A stretch of DNA of 64,000 bases from Spirochaetaceae bacterium. Lineage in GTDB: Bacteria > Spirochaetota > Spirochaetia > Treponematales > Treponemataceae. The position numbers and the translations under genes were made by a program. The stretch lies in contig JAGBFB010000031.1 of assembly GCA_017936665.1 (NCBI GenBank), positions 62,001 to 126,000 on the forward strand, written 5' to 3'. Positions 1-9,333 of the stretch are shown here, in pieces (the first letter of the stretch is position 1; each line of letters opens with the position of its first letter). A model generated the notes under the pieces. The model saw only the letters and a program-made list of their open reading frames with translations, was not told the origin of the DNA and did not search any database.

Positions 1-507
1 CAAACTTTAATTGACGATGTTGTTTTAAGATTAAATCGAAGTGCAGAAGAATCAGCAAAAGATGTTACAAATATCTTTGCTCAAGCAATCAAAGAAATGA
101 CTGTTACAGATGGAATTAAAATTGTAACAGGAAAAAACAATGCTGCAACTGAATATCTAAGAGAAAAAACTTACAATAAATTACTAGACTTGTATAAACC
201 AAAAGTTTCAGCAGCATTAAACAAACCACTTGTATTAAATGTATCTGCAAACAAAGCTTGGTCTACATTAACAACTTCTTATAACAAAGTTGGAGAAGTT
301 CCAAACAAGGTTGCAAAACTTGCTGGAAAAAATGAACCTTTCCCTGAAGTTGAAGTAGATTTAGCAACTTACTCAACAAAAAAAGCCTTGGATGGTCTTT
401 TTGTAAAAATTGCTGAAGAAGAAAAAAATATTAGAGCAAATCCTCTTGATTATGCTTCTAGTATGATTAAAAAAGTTTTTGGTGCTGTAAAAAGCGGAAA
501 TTATTAA
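1..507 (+). CDS. DUF4197 family protein (5' end outside window)
   Basis: The frame is open from base 1, so the gene starts upstream of the window; an internal ATG at 97 is not the real start. The visible 168 residues fit the DUF4197 family: a helical stretch with LNRSAEESAKD, then MTVTDGIKIVTG followed by NNAATEYLREKT, the usual core of the family. DUF4197 proteins are typically exported proteins of unknown function; the signal peptide would lie in the missing part. A terminator hairpin follows the stop. Family assignment is by recognition of these motifs; the function is unknown. Confidence 0.8.
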   Translation, partial: QTLIDDVVLRLNRSAEESAKDVTNIFAQAIKEMTVTDGIKIVTGKNNAATEYLREKTYNKLLDLYKPKVSAALNKPLVLNVSANKAWSTLTTSYNKVGEVPNKVAKLAGKNEPFPEVEVDLATYSTKKALDGLFVKIAEEEKNIRANPLDYASSMIKKVFGAVKSGNY

Positions 508-532
508 ACTGTAAATACTTTGTTAATTGATA

Positions 533-561
533 AAAAAGCGTGGTAAAGTACCACGCTTTTT
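533..561. terminator. Bidirectional terminator between convergent genes
   Basis: A 13-bp stem with arms AAAAAGCGTGGTA and TACCACGCTTTTT and a 3-base loop lies between the DUF4197 gene and the convergent ACT gene. The A/T ends make it work as an intrinsic terminator on either strand. Confidence 0.85.
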
Positions 562-580
562 GCTTTTTAAACTATGTAAA

Positions 581-850
581 TTAGATTCTATGCATTGCTG
601 TAAAAACTTTCTCGTTCATGATACTAATATTTACATTCATTTCAGAAGAAAGTTCATCCATCTTTGTACGAAGTTCATCAATAGAAATAGAAGAATCTTC
701 TAAATCTACCATCATCATCATTACAAAGTTTCCAGATAAAATTGTCTGGCTAATATCAGCAATGTTAATATTATTTGCTGCAAGAATTGCACTAACTCTT
801 GCAATAATTCCTTTTTGGTCAGAACCAACCACAGTAATAATTGCTTTCAT
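581..850 (-). CDS. ACT domain protein (UPF0237/GcvR-like)
   Basis: This 89-residue protein is a single ACT domain: MKAIITVVGSDQKGIIARV is the first strand and ligand-loop helix, followed by NNINIADISQTIL. Proteins of this size (UPF0237 group) are thought to be small-molecule-binding regulators, usually of amino-acid metabolism, but the ligand is not known. The ATG at 850 has no Shine-Dalgarno. Instead a -10 box ends 7 bases upstream of it, suggesting a leaderless message. It is convergent with the DUF4197 gene and shares its terminator. Confidence 0.85.
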   Translation of the reverse strand: MKAIITVVGSDQKGIIARVSAILAANNINIADISQTILSGNFVMMMMVDLEDSSISIDELRTKMDELSSEMNVNISIMNEKVFTAMHRI

Positions 851-856
851 AAAGTT

Positions 857-885
857 ATACTACACAAAACTTACAGCAAAATCAA
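857..885 (-). promoter_or_regulatory. Promoter of the ACT gene, leaderless type
   Basis: On the minus strand TTGATT (880-885), a 17-base spacer and TAGTAT (857-862) are followed by 6 bases and the ATG. Transcription would begin at or next to the start codon. Confidence 0.55.
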
Positions 886-905
886 CTAGATAAGACTTTT
901 AAGCC

Positions 906-2210
906 TTACATCTTATATTTAAATCCTAAAGATAATCCACCACCAAGGATATCCATCAAGATACTTGGATTAAGAGGAATAGACATATATGCATCTAAAG
1001 CACAGTTTTCGTTTATATCCCATACAAAACCTGTTCTGAGAGAAGAAGAAAATGCATCGTTCCATTTTGACTCTACAGTGGTTGTTTTTGAAGCAGGTGA
1101 CACTGTCTTTGTACTTGTAAAAGAAGGCAAAGTACTTTCTAACCCTAAATTCATTGCAAATTTAGGATTAAATCTATATTGCATACCAAAAGCAATTTTT
1201 GAGTCAATATCTGTATCACTTACTACATCTACTTCAGGTTTTTCTTCTGGGGCTTCATCTTGATATGTATATCCATCGCTATTTTTAGTAAATTCAATAT
1301 CAGCATTTACACGAGCACCGAGTTTTAAATTATCAGATGCTTGATATTCAAATCTATAGTATGAGTTAAATTCATTTGAAACATCTTTGTAATCTTCTCT
1401 AAAACCTACGTATGAAGTATCTGAAATTGTGGTTTTGCCAATTTCACCATTTGCACCAATAGCTGTTTCAAGTGTATAAGCTAATCCTGCTACAGAAAAG
1501 AAAGCATCTTTACTTCCCCATTCAATATCTGATGCTAATTTTATAGTTAAAGTATTAATATTATCTGCTTCATTTGTTGTCTCTAATATTTTAACTCCAT
1601 CTGCATTATAGTTACAACTATATTCAGTAGAATCTTTGATATCAAGTCCTAATGTTGCCATAGGTCTTAAATTTACGTTTTCTACAGAAATTGAAAGACC
1701 TCCCCAAGTAAGATCAAAGGAATAAGTTGAATCATTGTTTTTAGATTCTGACATTAAATCACCTTTTTCTGTCATTTCTTCACTATTGTTATCGATATCA
1801 AAATATGTATCAAGTTTTAAAGCCATTCCAGAAAATCCCAAAAGAACATCAAAATAGTGATAACCAGAAACAGTCTTTTTTACAGAATCAGTATCTATAT
1901 CAGCATCAGTATTGTCAGATTTATCTGTAGTAGAAGAAGACCATAAATCACCTTTATAGTATGCACCAAGATACAAAGCATCAAACTTTTTTGCAAAACC
2001 TAAATTTGCTTCGTCAAGTGAAATATTTGTCCAAGCAAAAAAGTTAGAAAAATCTACATCGTTATAATAACGAACATCCATAAAGTTGTCTGCATCATCT
2101 CTTAAAGTTTCTGCTGTAGCAGTAAAAGTATTTGAACTTTGAGCAAACACGAAAGTACTAGTAACTAGTACTAATAGTAGCAAAGCTACTATTTTAAAAG
2201 TTTTTTTCAT
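906..2210 (-). CDS. Exported, probably outer-membrane beta-barrel protein
   Basis: The 434-residue product has a clear signal peptide (MKKTFKIVALLLLVLVTSTF, cut after FAQ). The mature part is rich in Asn, Asp, Ser, Thr and aromatic residues in alternating strand-like segments such as YYRFEYQASDNLKLGARV and FGMQYRFNPKFAMNLGLE, and ends LGFKYKM. This pattern suggests an outer-membrane barrel. I do not recognise a named family; treponemes carry many lineage-specific barrels of this size. The start is supported by AGGAG eight bases upstream. A 9-bp inverted repeat lies between the SD and the likely -10 box. Confidence 0.7.
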   Translation of the reverse strand: MKKTFKIVALLLLVLVTSTFVFAQSSNTFTATAETLRDDADNFMDVRYYNDVDFSNFFAWTNISLDEANLGFAKKFDALYLGAYYKGDLWSSSTTDKSDNTDADIDTDSVKKTVSGYHYFDVLLGFSGMALKLDTYFDIDNNSEEMTEKGDLMSESKNNDSTYSFDLTWGGLSISVENVNLRPMATLGLDIKDSTEYSCNYNADGVKILETTNEADNINTLTIKLASDIEWGSKDAFFSVAGLAYTLETAIGANGEIGKTTISDTSYVGFREDYKDVSNEFNSYYRFEYQASDNLKLGARVNADIEFTKNSDGYTYQDEAPEEKPEVDVVSDTDIDSKIAFGMQYRFNPKFAMNLGLESTLPSFTSTKTVSPASKTTTVESKWNDAFSSSLRTGFVWDINENCALDAYMSIPLNPSILMDILGGGLSLGFKYKM

Positions 2211-2231
2211 TTAAAACTCCTATAAATTTAT

Positions 2232-2254
2232 TTATAACTTTAAATAAGTTATAA
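2232..2254. promoter_or_regulatory. 9-bp inverted repeat in the leader of the barrel-like gene
   Basis: TTATAACTT, loop TAAAT, AAGTTATAA: a perfect palindrome between a candidate -10 box (TACAAT on the minus strand, 2256-2261) and the SD of the exported protein. It would sit at the transcript start, where a repressor site or a 5' mRNA hairpin could lie. It is AT-rich, so chance is possible. Confidence 0.4.
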
Positions 2255-2412
2255 AATTGTAATATCATAAAAAAACATTATCGTCTACAAAAACATAGAA
2301 AAAATCCAAACAAAAAAAAGTAATTTTTTTTAAGATTAGCAATTTTGGAGAAAATTTAGTTTTTACATATTTTTAGAATTAGATTCAATAGGTAGAATTA
2401 AAACAAAAAAAC

Positions 2413-2421
2413 TGATACACT
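2413..2421 (+). promoter_or_regulatory. Extended -10 box of purD, leaderless type
   Basis: TGA-TACACT ends 7 bases before the purD ATG at 2429. No Shine-Dalgarno is present and no good -35 box is visible, as is common for extended -10 promoters. Confidence 0.45.
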
Positions 2422-2428
2422 TTTACAC

Positions 2429-3772
2429 ATGAAAATAGCAGTTATTGGTTCTGGCGGCCGAGAACACGCCATTAGTTGGGCTTTGGCAAAAAGCGATAAA
2501 GTTGAACAAGTTATCTGTATTCCAGGAAACGGTGGAACAGCAAAAGAAGCAAAATGTACAAATATCAATCCATCTGATTGTGATTATGCAGAAGGATTAA
2601 CAGGCATTGACGCAATGGTTCAAGTTTGTGCCTATGAAAAAGTTGATTTTGTTGTAGTTGGACCAGAAGATCCTCTTGCCTTGGGAATTTCTGAGCAATT
2701 ATGGAATTGTGGTATTCCTGTAGTGGGACCAAAGGCAAAAGGTGCTGAATTAGAAGCAAGTAAAGATGTTGCAAAAACTTTTATGCAAAAATATGGTGTT
2801 GCTTGTGCAGAAAGTAAAACTTTTACAAATGCAAAAGAAGCTCACGATTATGTTGCACAAAAAGGTGCTCCAATCGTAATTAAAGCCGATGGTCTTGCAG
2901 CAGGTAAAGGCGTAGTTGTAGCCTTAACAGAACAAGATGCTCAAGATGCTATCACTTCATTTATGGAAGATGGAAAATTAGGTGAAGCAGGAAAATCCCT
3001 CGTAATAGAAGAATATCTTTCTGGTGTAGAAATTTCTATTTTGGCAGCAGTTAGTGTTGCACCAAATGATAAATGTGGCCAATCTTATGGCGATAATGTA
3101 ACAATCGTTCCATTTGTAACAGCAAGAGACCACAAACGCCTTCTTGATGGAGCAAAAGGTCCAAACACTGGTGGAATGGGAGCAATCGCACCTGTTCAAG
3201 ATGTAACTTCAGAACAATTAGATTTATTCAACAAAAACATTTTACAACCAACTCTTAAAGGTATGATAGAAGAAAAAATGGATTATCGTGGATTCATCTT
3301 CTTTGGAATTATGCTTACAAAAGACGGTCCAAAACTTCTTGAATACAATGTTCGTCTTGGGGATCCTGAAACCCAGGCTGTTCTTCCTTTAATGGATTTT
3401 GATTTTGCTGATATGTGTAAAGCAATTATCAATGGAACATTGAAAGATTTCGATTTTAAATGGAAGGATGGATTTTCTTGTGCTCCAGTTGCAGTTTCAG
3501 GAGGATATCCAGAAGAATACAAAAAAGGATATGAAATTTCAATTAATTCAGAAACTGTAGAAAAAACTGGAACAAAGATTTTTATTGCTGGTGGAAAAAT
3601 TGAAAATGATAAACTTGTAACAAGTGGTGGAAGAGTTTTAGCAGCTAGCAGTTTTGGAAAAACTTTTGATGAAGCATGGCAAAATTCTTACAAAGCCTTA
3701 GAAGCAGTTTCTTTTACAGATATGTTTTACAGAAAAGATATTGGTCTCCCAGGAGCAGCTGAAAGTTTGTAA
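2429..3772 (+). CDS. purD: Phosphoribosylamine-glycine ligase
   Basis: PurD joins 5-phosphoribosylamine to glycine with ATP in step 2 of purine synthesis, in the cytosol. The N-terminus MKIAVIGSGGREHAI is the family signature; VVVGPEDPLALGI and the ATP-grasp segment APIVIKADGLAAGKGV follow, then the metal-binding end LLEYNVRLGDPETQ. At 447 residues it is slightly longer than the usual 420-430, mainly through an insert near residues 215-225. It is monocistronic here, with no other pur gene nearby. The start has no SD and sits 7 bases after an extended -10 box. Confidence 0.96.
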   Translation: MKIAVIGSGGREHAISWALAKSDKVEQVICIPGNGGTAKEAKCTNINPSDCDYAEGLTGIDAMVQVCAYEKVDFVVVGPEDPLALGISEQLWNCGIPVVGPKAKGAELEASKDVAKTFMQKYGVACAESKTFTNAKEAHDYVAQKGAPIVIKADGLAAGKGVVVALTEQDAQDAITSFMEDGKLGEAGKSLVIEEYLSGVEISILAAVSVAPNDKCGQSYGDNVTIVPFVTARDHKRLLDGAKGPNTGGMGAIAPVQDVTSEQLDLFNKNILQPTLKGMIEEKMDYRGFIFFGIMLTKDGPKLLEYNVRLGDPETQAVLPLMDFDFADMCKAIINGTLKDFDFKWKDGFSCAPVAVSGGYPEEYKKGYEISINSETVEKTGTKIFIAGGKIENDKLVTSGGRVLAASSFGKTFDEAWQNSYKALEAVSFTDMFYRKDIGLPGAAESL

Positions 3773-3800
3773 TATTTTTAGATAAAATTCAACATACAAC

Positions 3801-3936
3801 AAAAAGGCTGTCAAAAAATGTTTCGTCATGCTGAACTTGTTTCAGCATCTACAAAACATACATATAGAAAAGATTCCGAATCATCACATGCTACGCAAGT
3901 GGTTCGGAATGACTTTTCTTTTAAGACAGCCTTTTT
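3801..3936. repeat. Composite palindromic element / bidirectional terminator
   Basis: Perfect 12-bp outer arms, AAAAAGGCTGTC (3801-3812) and GACAGCCTTTTT (3925-3936), enclose about 112 bases. Inside is a second hairpin, ATGCTGAA-CTTGT-TTCAGCAT (3828-3848), and a third pairing, TTCCGAA with TTCGGAA. It lies between convergent purD and the acyl-CoA ligase gene, so the outer stem probably terminates both. A related element lies at 10604-10690. No ORF is inside it. Confidence 0.7.
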
Positions 3937-3949
3937 CATTTTTATTTGA

Positions 3950-5581
3950 TTATTTTTTGTTACGAATTTCAACTCTACGGATTTTTCCACTGTGAGTTTT
4001 TGGCAATTCATCAACAAATTCAATTAGCCGTGGAGTTTTGTAATTTGCAGTATTTTTTTTAGCAAAAAGTTTAATTTCTCTTGCTAAATCTCTGCATGGT
4101 TTAAAACCTTCTTTTACAACGATTGTTGCTTTTACAATTTGTCCTCGTCTATCATCTTTAATTCCAGTAACAGCACATTCAAAAACAGCAGGATGATTTA
4201 ACAAAACTGATTCAACTTCAAAAGGACTAATTCTAAAACCAGAACTTTTTATCATATCATCTGTGCGACCTTCAAACCAAAAATATCCATCTTGGTCTTT
4301 TCTACCTGAATCTCCTGTGTGATAAATTCCATCTGAAAAAGATTGTCGAGTTTTTTCTTCATCTTCGTAATAACCAGAAAACATTCCTAGAGGTTTTGAT
4401 TTATCAATGCGAATTACAATTTCGCCAACTTCATTAGGATTACAAGAAGTTCCGTCAGGACGAATTACATCCACATCGTAATTAGGAGAAGCAACTCCCA
4501 TTGAACCAACTCTAACTTCCACCCAAGGAAAATTTCCAGAGGTCAAAGTAAGTTCAGTTTGTCCATATCCTTCTCGTAAAGTAATTCCAGTTTGTTTCTT
4601 AAATGTATCAAAAATATCTTGCGTTAAAGCTTCCCCTGCTGTTGTACATTGAGTTAAACTAGAAAAATCATAATGTGAAAAATCTTCTCTTAATAAGTAC
4701 CGATAAGCAGTTGGAGGGGCACAAAACGAAGTAACTTTGTAATTTTGCAAATGTTCAAGAACTTTTTTTGGAATAAAAGTTTCCATATCGTAAGCAAAAA
4801 CTCCACAACCGCAAAGCCACTGTCCGTAAATTTTTCCCCAAAGAGCTTTTGCCCAACCAGTTTCTGCAAGGCTCAGATGCAAACCGTTTTCTTGAACATT
4901 TTGCCAGCATTTTGCAGTTACAATATGACCTAATGGATAAAAAAAGTTGTGAGTTACCATTTTTGGATATCCAGAAGTTCCCGATGTAAAATATAAAATA
5001 CTTGTATCAAAGTTTTCGGCACAGCGAACATCTGCAAAAGTTTCACTTGCTTTTTCAAATTGATTTTCAAAATCAATCCAACCTTCTTTGTTTCCATTCG
5101 CTAACAATAACTGTGGAATTTTTTCAAAGTTTTCTGGTTTTGTTGAAAATTCCTCAAGTGCATTTTCAATATGTTCAACAACTTGTTCATCATTTAATGC
5201 AACTATCATTTTGATATGTGCTTTTTCAATTCGATACACAATATCAGAAGTTAATAATTGAACTGTGGCAGGAACTGCAATGGCACCAATTTTATGTAAA
5301 GCTAAAAGCATGTACCAAAATTCATAACGGCGACGCAAAATTAACATTACAGAATCCCCTTTTTTAATTCCAAGGGATTTTAGAACATTTGCAGTTTTAT
5401 TTACATTCTTGGCCATTTGACCAAAAGTAAGAATTTTTTCGTTACCCTTGTCATCGCACCAAACCAAGGCTATTTTTTCTGAATCTTCAGTGGCAAATCT
5501 ATCAACAACATCAAAAGCAAAGTTAAAATGTTCTGGTGTTTTTATTTTATAATTTTCATCGATGTATTCATCTAAAAACAT
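3950..5581 (-). CDS. AMP-forming acyl-CoA synthetase (MACS/acetyl-CoA synthetase-like)
   Basis: This 543-residue ANL-superfamily enzyme activates a carboxylic acid to an acyl-AMP and then to the CoA thioester. Visible motifs in order: P-loop YFTSGTSGYPKMVTH near residue 205, GYGQTELT near 340, HTGDSG near 420, and the C-terminal catalytic Lys in KTHSGKIRR. The overall pattern resembles medium/branched-chain acyl-CoA ligases more than true acetyl-CoA synthetase; the substrate cannot be read from the sequence. GGAGG lies just upstream of the ATG. It lies directly after accA on the same strand, but 128 bases away, so it may have its own promoter. Confidence 0.88.
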   Translation of the reverse strand: MFLDEYIDENYKIKTPEHFNFAFDVVDRFATEDSEKIALVWCDDKGNEKILTFGQMAKNVNKTANVLKSLGIKKGDSVMLILRRRYEFWYMLLALHKIGAIAVPATVQLLTSDIVYRIEKAHIKMIVALNDEQVVEHIENALEEFSTKPENFEKIPQLLLANGNKEGWIDFENQFEKASETFADVRCAENFDTSILYFTSGTSGYPKMVTHNFFYPLGHIVTAKCWQNVQENGLHLSLAETGWAKALWGKIYGQWLCGCGVFAYDMETFIPKKVLEHLQNYKVTSFCAPPTAYRYLLREDFSHYDFSSLTQCTTAGEALTQDIFDTFKKQTGITLREGYGQTELTLTSGNFPWVEVRVGSMGVASPNYDVDVIRPDGTSCNPNEVGEIVIRIDKSKPLGMFSGYYEDEEKTRQSFSDGIYHTGDSGRKDQDGYFWFEGRTDDMIKSSGFRISPFEVESVLLNHPAVFECAVTGIKDDRRGQIVKATIVVKEGFKPCRDLAREIKLFAKKNTANYKTPRLIEFVDELPKTHSGKIRRVEIRNKK

Positions 5582-5709
5582 TTTTCCTCCGTAGCAAAAA
5601 GTTTTTTCAAACTTCTTCTATTTTGACCCAATGAAAGTTTAAAAAGTTGCAAAAGATTTTACATTTTTTCAAATTTTGTCATTATGTCAATAAAAAACTA
5701 AAAAAAATT

Positions 5710-6633
5710 TTATGTTTCGTTGAAATTTCCCATATTTTTAATTTTTTTATTTCGATACTTCACCAAAACTGAAGGATTTCTTTCCATCAAATCTTTTAAG
5801 TCTTTTAGAATTTTTTTTCTAATGGATTCAGCAGCTTCCTTTGGATTATTTTGTGCTCCACCTTCTGGTTCAGGAATCACTCCATTTATCACTTTTAGTC
5901 CTAAAACTTCTTTACTAGTTATCTTTAACATTGCAGCTGCATCTTTTGCACGGGTAGAATCTCGTAAAAGAATTGAAGCACAACCTTCAGGAGAAATTAC
6001 TGAATAAATTGCATTTTCCATCATGTAAATTTTGTCACCTACACCAATTCCTAAAGCACCACCAGAACCACCTTCACCAATGATGATACAGATAATCGGT
6101 GTTTTTAATTGGCTAAATTCTTTTAAATTTACAGCAATAGCTTCCCCAATTCCTCGTTCTTCTGCATCAAGTCCAGGATAAGCACCTTGTGTATCAATAA
6201 AAGTGATTATTGGACGATGAAATTTTTCTGCTTGCTTTGCAAGACGAAGAGCCTTTCTGTATCCTTCTGGATTTGCCATTCCTCCGTTTCTATCGATGGT
6301 TTCCCGAAGATTTCTTCCTTTCATATTTCCTATAACTGTTACAGGAATCCCTTCAATAAATCCGATTCCACCAACCATGGCAGGATCGTCACCGTAAAAT
6401 CTATCACCATGAAGTTCTACAAAATCATCTATAATCATTTCGATATAATCTAAAGTTCGTGGTCTATCACTGTGACGAGCAAGTTCCACATGTTTCCAAA
6501 CTTTTGCAGCAGCATCCTTACTTGATTGAAGTTTTTTTGTTATTTTTTCAATTTCTTCAGAAAAATCAAGCCCTGTTTTTTTAGCCATATCTTGAAGTTC
6601 TTCAATAAGTTTTTCTTGTTCCTTATCGCTCAT
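5710..6633 (-). CDS. accA: Acetyl-CoA carboxylase carboxyltransferase, alpha subunit
   Basis: With AccD this forms the carboxyltransferase that moves CO2 from biotin to acetyl-CoA, giving malonyl-CoA. The sequence has the standard AccA blocks: VWKHVELARHSDRPRTLDYI, ELHGDRFYGDDPAMVGGIG, and the oxyanion region GEGGSGGALGIGVGD. I place the start at 6633 (MSDKEQEKL), with GGGGAG 7 bases upstream; the longer frame back to 6672 would read through that site. The ATG overlaps the accD stop as TAATG, so the two are translationally coupled. Length 307 is normal. Confidence 0.95.
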   Translation of the reverse strand: MSDKEQEKLIEELQDMAKKTGLDFSEEIEKITKKLQSSKDAAAKVWKHVELARHSDRPRTLDYIEMIIDDFVELHGDRFYGDDPAMVGGIGFIEGIPVTVIGNMKGRNLRETIDRNGGMANPEGYRKALRLAKQAEKFHRPIITFIDTQGAYPGLDAEERGIGEAIAVNLKEFSQLKTPIICIIIGEGGSGGALGIGVGDKIYMMENAIYSVISPEGCASILLRDSTRAKDAAAMLKITSKEVLGLKVINGVIPEPEGGAQNNPKEAAESIRKKILKDLKDLMERNPSVLVKYRNKKIKNMGNFNET

Positions 6634-7412
6634 TAAAATCTCCCCATGTGTGCATCTATCATCTTTGTCCAAAAGGATTTTTGCTCATTTCGTGGTACGA
6701 TAACATCTACAAATCCTTTTTGTTGTTGAAATTCTGCTAGTTGAAATCCCTCTGGTAATTTCTGTCGAATTGTACCTTCAATTACCCTAGGACCAGCAAA
6801 GCCAATTAGAGCATTAGGTTCTGCACAAATTAAGTCTCCTAACATTGCAAAACTTGCAGTAACTCCACCTGTAGTTGGGTCGCAAAGCATAACAAAATAT
6901 GGAACCCCTGCATTATCCATAACAGCAGCGGCACTAGAAGTTTTTGCCATTTGCATAAGAGAATACAAACCTTCTTGCATACGAGCCCCTCCAGAAGTTG
7001 CGTAAATAATTACAGGAGTTTTTTCTTCTGCACCTTTGTACATAAGCCTAGAAATTTTTTCGCCCACAACAGAACCCATTGAACCACCCATAAAAGCAAA
7101 GGACATAACACCGAGTAAAGCTTTTCTATTATTGATAGTACAACTTCCTGTAAGAACAGCATCTTCTAAAGAAGTTTTTTCCTTTGCTGCCTGAAGTTTT
7201 TCTACATAGCCATCAATTTCAATTGGATTATTACTAGAAAGATTTTGATATAATTCCGTAAAACTATTTTTATCGGCAAGATAATTTATTCTTTCCCAAG
7301 CATCCATTCTAAGATGATAACCACAATTAGGACACACTTTTAAGTTATCGATATAAGTTTGTTCAGAATATCCAACTTTACAATGCGGACATTCTTTAAG
7401 TTCATTATTCAT
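6633..7412 (-). CDS. accD: Acetyl-CoA carboxylase carboxyltransferase, beta subunit
   Basis: AccD pairs with AccA in malonyl-CoA formation. The N-terminal zinc ribbon is visible as CPHC and CPNC around residues 8-31, followed by the crotonase-type core with FMGGSMGSVVGEKI and YATSGGARMQEGL. I choose the ATG at 7412 (MNNELKEC) because GGGAG lies 5 bases upstream; an in-frame ATG at 7424 has no SD and would turn that SD into codons. Length 259 is a little short but complete. The stop overlaps the accA start. Confidence 0.95.
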   Translation of the reverse strand: MNNELKECPHCKVGYSEQTYIDNLKVCPNCGYHLRMDAWERINYLADKNSFTELYQNLSSNNPIEIDGYVEKLQAAKEKTSLEDAVLTGSCTINNRKALLGVMSFAFMGGSMGSVVGEKISRLMYKGAEEKTPVIIYATSGGARMQEGLYSLMQMAKTSSAAAVMDNAGVPYFVMLCDPTTGGVTASFAMLGDLICAEPNALIGFAGPRVIEGTIRQKLPEGFQLAEFQQQKGFVDVIVPRNEQKSFWTKMIDAHMGRF

Positions 7413-7458
7413 ATAATCTCCCATAAGATATTTATGCCGAAGAATTCATATTGCTTTA

Positions 7459-8784
7459 TCATTTATTTTTTGTAGGGAAAAGTTCGGAATAAAGATTTGT
7501 TCCAAAATTTCCATCAATAAATTTCTTTGCTTTTAAGATTTCCTTTTGTTCTTCAATATTTGTTGAAATTCCTTCTATTTCAAGTTCCTCTAAAGCACAA
7601 AGCAATTTTTTTATTACCTTATTTCTATCAGTGTCGTAGGCAATTAACTTTGCAATCATAGAATCGTAATGAGGCAAAACAGAATATCCTTGATAAATAA
7701 AACTATCAAATCTTATTCCAGGTCCTCCAGGAATTTGCAATTTTGTAATTTGTCCTGGAGTTTTTGCGTTGATTCTAGCTTCCATTGCCCAACCACTTAA
7801 TTGAATTTTCTCAGAAGGAATTTCTAAAGCTTGATTATCGCAAACTCTAATTTGTTCACGGATAATATCAATTCCACTTACAAATTCTGAAACAGGATGT
7901 TCAACTTGAATTCTGGCATTTACTTCCATAAAGTAAAAATCATTTTCTGAAACCAAAAATTCGATTGTTCCTGCCCCTCGATAACTTAAAGATGAAAAAA
8001 GTTTTATTGCACCTTCTGTCATTCTTTGGCGCATTTCATTTGTTACCCCAGGAGAAGGACTTTCTTCTATTAATTTTTGATGATTTTTTTGAACAGAACA
8101 ATCTCTTTCACCTAAGACAGAAACATTACCTTTTCCGTCTGCAAGAATTTGTAATTCAACATGACGAGGATTAACCATATATTTTTCAATGTAAACTGTT
8201 CCGTCAGCAAAGTTTGCCAAAGCCTCAGTAGAAGCGATTTTTATATTTTCTGCTAAATCTTCTTTTTTCCAGACAATTCGCATTCCTTTTCCACCACCGC
8301 CACTGGCAGCTTTTATGATTACAGGAAATCCACATTTTTCTGCAACTGAAATTGCATCTTTTTCGTTGTCTATAGCCCCATCACTTCCTGGAGTAATTGG
8401 AAGTCCGGCCTTAAAAGCAGTTGCCCTAGCTTGAACTTTGTCACCAAGCATTTCAATTGTTTCAGGATTTGGTCCTATCCAGATTAAACCTGCTTTTTCA
8501 ATTTTTCTGGCAAAATCTGCATTTTCTGATAAAAATCCAACGCCTGGATGAACTGCCTGACATCCTGTTCTTAAAGCAGCAGTTATTATGGCATTAGAAT
8601 CCAAGTAACTTTTGCTAGAAGGAGCAGGTCCAATACAAATTGCTTTATCTGCCATTTTTACATGAAGATTTTCTTTATCTACCGTAGAATAAACAGCCAC
8701 AGTTTCAATGCCCAATTCTCTACAAGCTCTAATAATTCTTACAGCAATTTCTCCACGATTAGCAATTAACAAACGTTTAATCAT
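7459..8784 (-). CDS. accC: Acetyl-CoA carboxylase, biotin carboxylase subunit
   Basis: AccC carboxylates the biotin on AccB using ATP and bicarbonate. Signature segments are MIKRLLIANRGEIAVRIIRA at the N-terminus, the ATP-grasp glycine loop KAASGGGGKGMRIV near residue 160, and MEVNARIQVEHPVSE near residue 290. The length of 441 is typical. It lies 12 bases after accB and 46 bases before accD in the same direction. Confidence 0.96.
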   Translation of the reverse strand: MIKRLLIANRGEIAVRIIRACRELGIETVAVYSTVDKENLHVKMADKAICIGPAPSSKSYLDSNAIITAALRTGCQAVHPGVGFLSENADFARKIEKAGLIWIGPNPETIEMLGDKVQARATAFKAGLPITPGSDGAIDNEKDAISVAEKCGFPVIIKAASGGGGKGMRIVWKKEDLAENIKIASTEALANFADGTVYIEKYMVNPRHVELQILADGKGNVSVLGERDCSVQKNHQKLIEESPSPGVTNEMRQRMTEGAIKLFSSLSYRGAGTIEFLVSENDFYFMEVNARIQVEHPVSEFVSGIDIIREQIRVCDNQALEIPSEKIQLSGWAMEARINAKTPGQITKLQIPGGPGIRFDSFIYQGYSVLPHYDSMIAKLIAYDTDRNKVIKKLLCALEELEIEGISTNIEEQKEILKAKKFIDGNFGTNLYSELFPTKNK

Positions 8785-8796
8785 TTTTTTCCTGCT

Positions 8797-9318
8797 TTAA
8801 ACTTTTTTTACCTTAAAAATAGGTTGATTAAATTCTACCAATTCTCCATTGGCAACAAGAATTTCTTCAATTACACAATCAAATTCTGCTTCTAAAGTAT
8901 TCATCATTTTCATTGCCTCAAGAATACAGATTGGCTGACCTTTTTTGATTGATTTTCCAACTTCGCAATACACAGGAGCATCTGGAGAAGGTGCTCTGTA
9001 AAAAGTTCCAACGATTGGGCTTTTAATAATATTTTCAGTTAAACTAGATTCTTCTACAAAATTTTCATTTGAAATTTTTTCTGAAGTAACAGAAGAATCT
9101 TTTGCAGGAATCACATTGTTAGAAGATAATGTTGAAGTAGAAGAATTTTCAACTGGAATAACTTGAGTTACAATTGGTGAACTTACATTTGAATTTTTGC
9201 TGAAAAATGCTTCTTCTTTTTTCAAAGTGATAGAAGTTTCACCTTGTTTTAATTTCATGCTTACAGCACTACTTGAATCAAAAGCCTTTATCAAATCTAA
9301 AATAAATTTTTCTTCCAT
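8797..9318 (-). CDS. accB: Biotin carboxyl carrier protein of acetyl-CoA carboxylase
   Basis: The C-terminal biotinyl domain (about residues 95-173) carries the biotinylation motif EAMKMMN, with the Lys as attachment site, and the family's protruding-thumb region near FYRAPSPDAP. The N-terminal helix (MEEKFILDLIKAFDSSSAVS) is followed by a Ser/Val-rich flexible linker of about 50 residues, as in other AccB proteins. It lies 15 bases downstream of fabV and just upstream of accC, forming the carboxylase gene run. Confidence 0.95.
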   Translation of the reverse strand: MEEKFILDLIKAFDSSSAVSMKLKQGETSITLKKEEAFFSKNSNVSSPIVTQVIPVENSSTSTLSSNNVIPAKDSSVTSEKISNENFVEESSLTENIIKSPIVGTFYRAPSPDAPVYCEVGKSIKKGQPICILEAMKMMNTLEAEFDCVIEEILVANGELVEFNQPIFKVKKV

Positions 9319-9333
9319 AAAAAATTCCTTAAA

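Noticed and set aside
3801-3936. Small insertion sequence or MITE with target duplication
   Set aside because: The ends are inverted and T/A-run flanked, but I see no clear target-site duplication and no coding frame, so I call it a composite palindrome with terminator function only.
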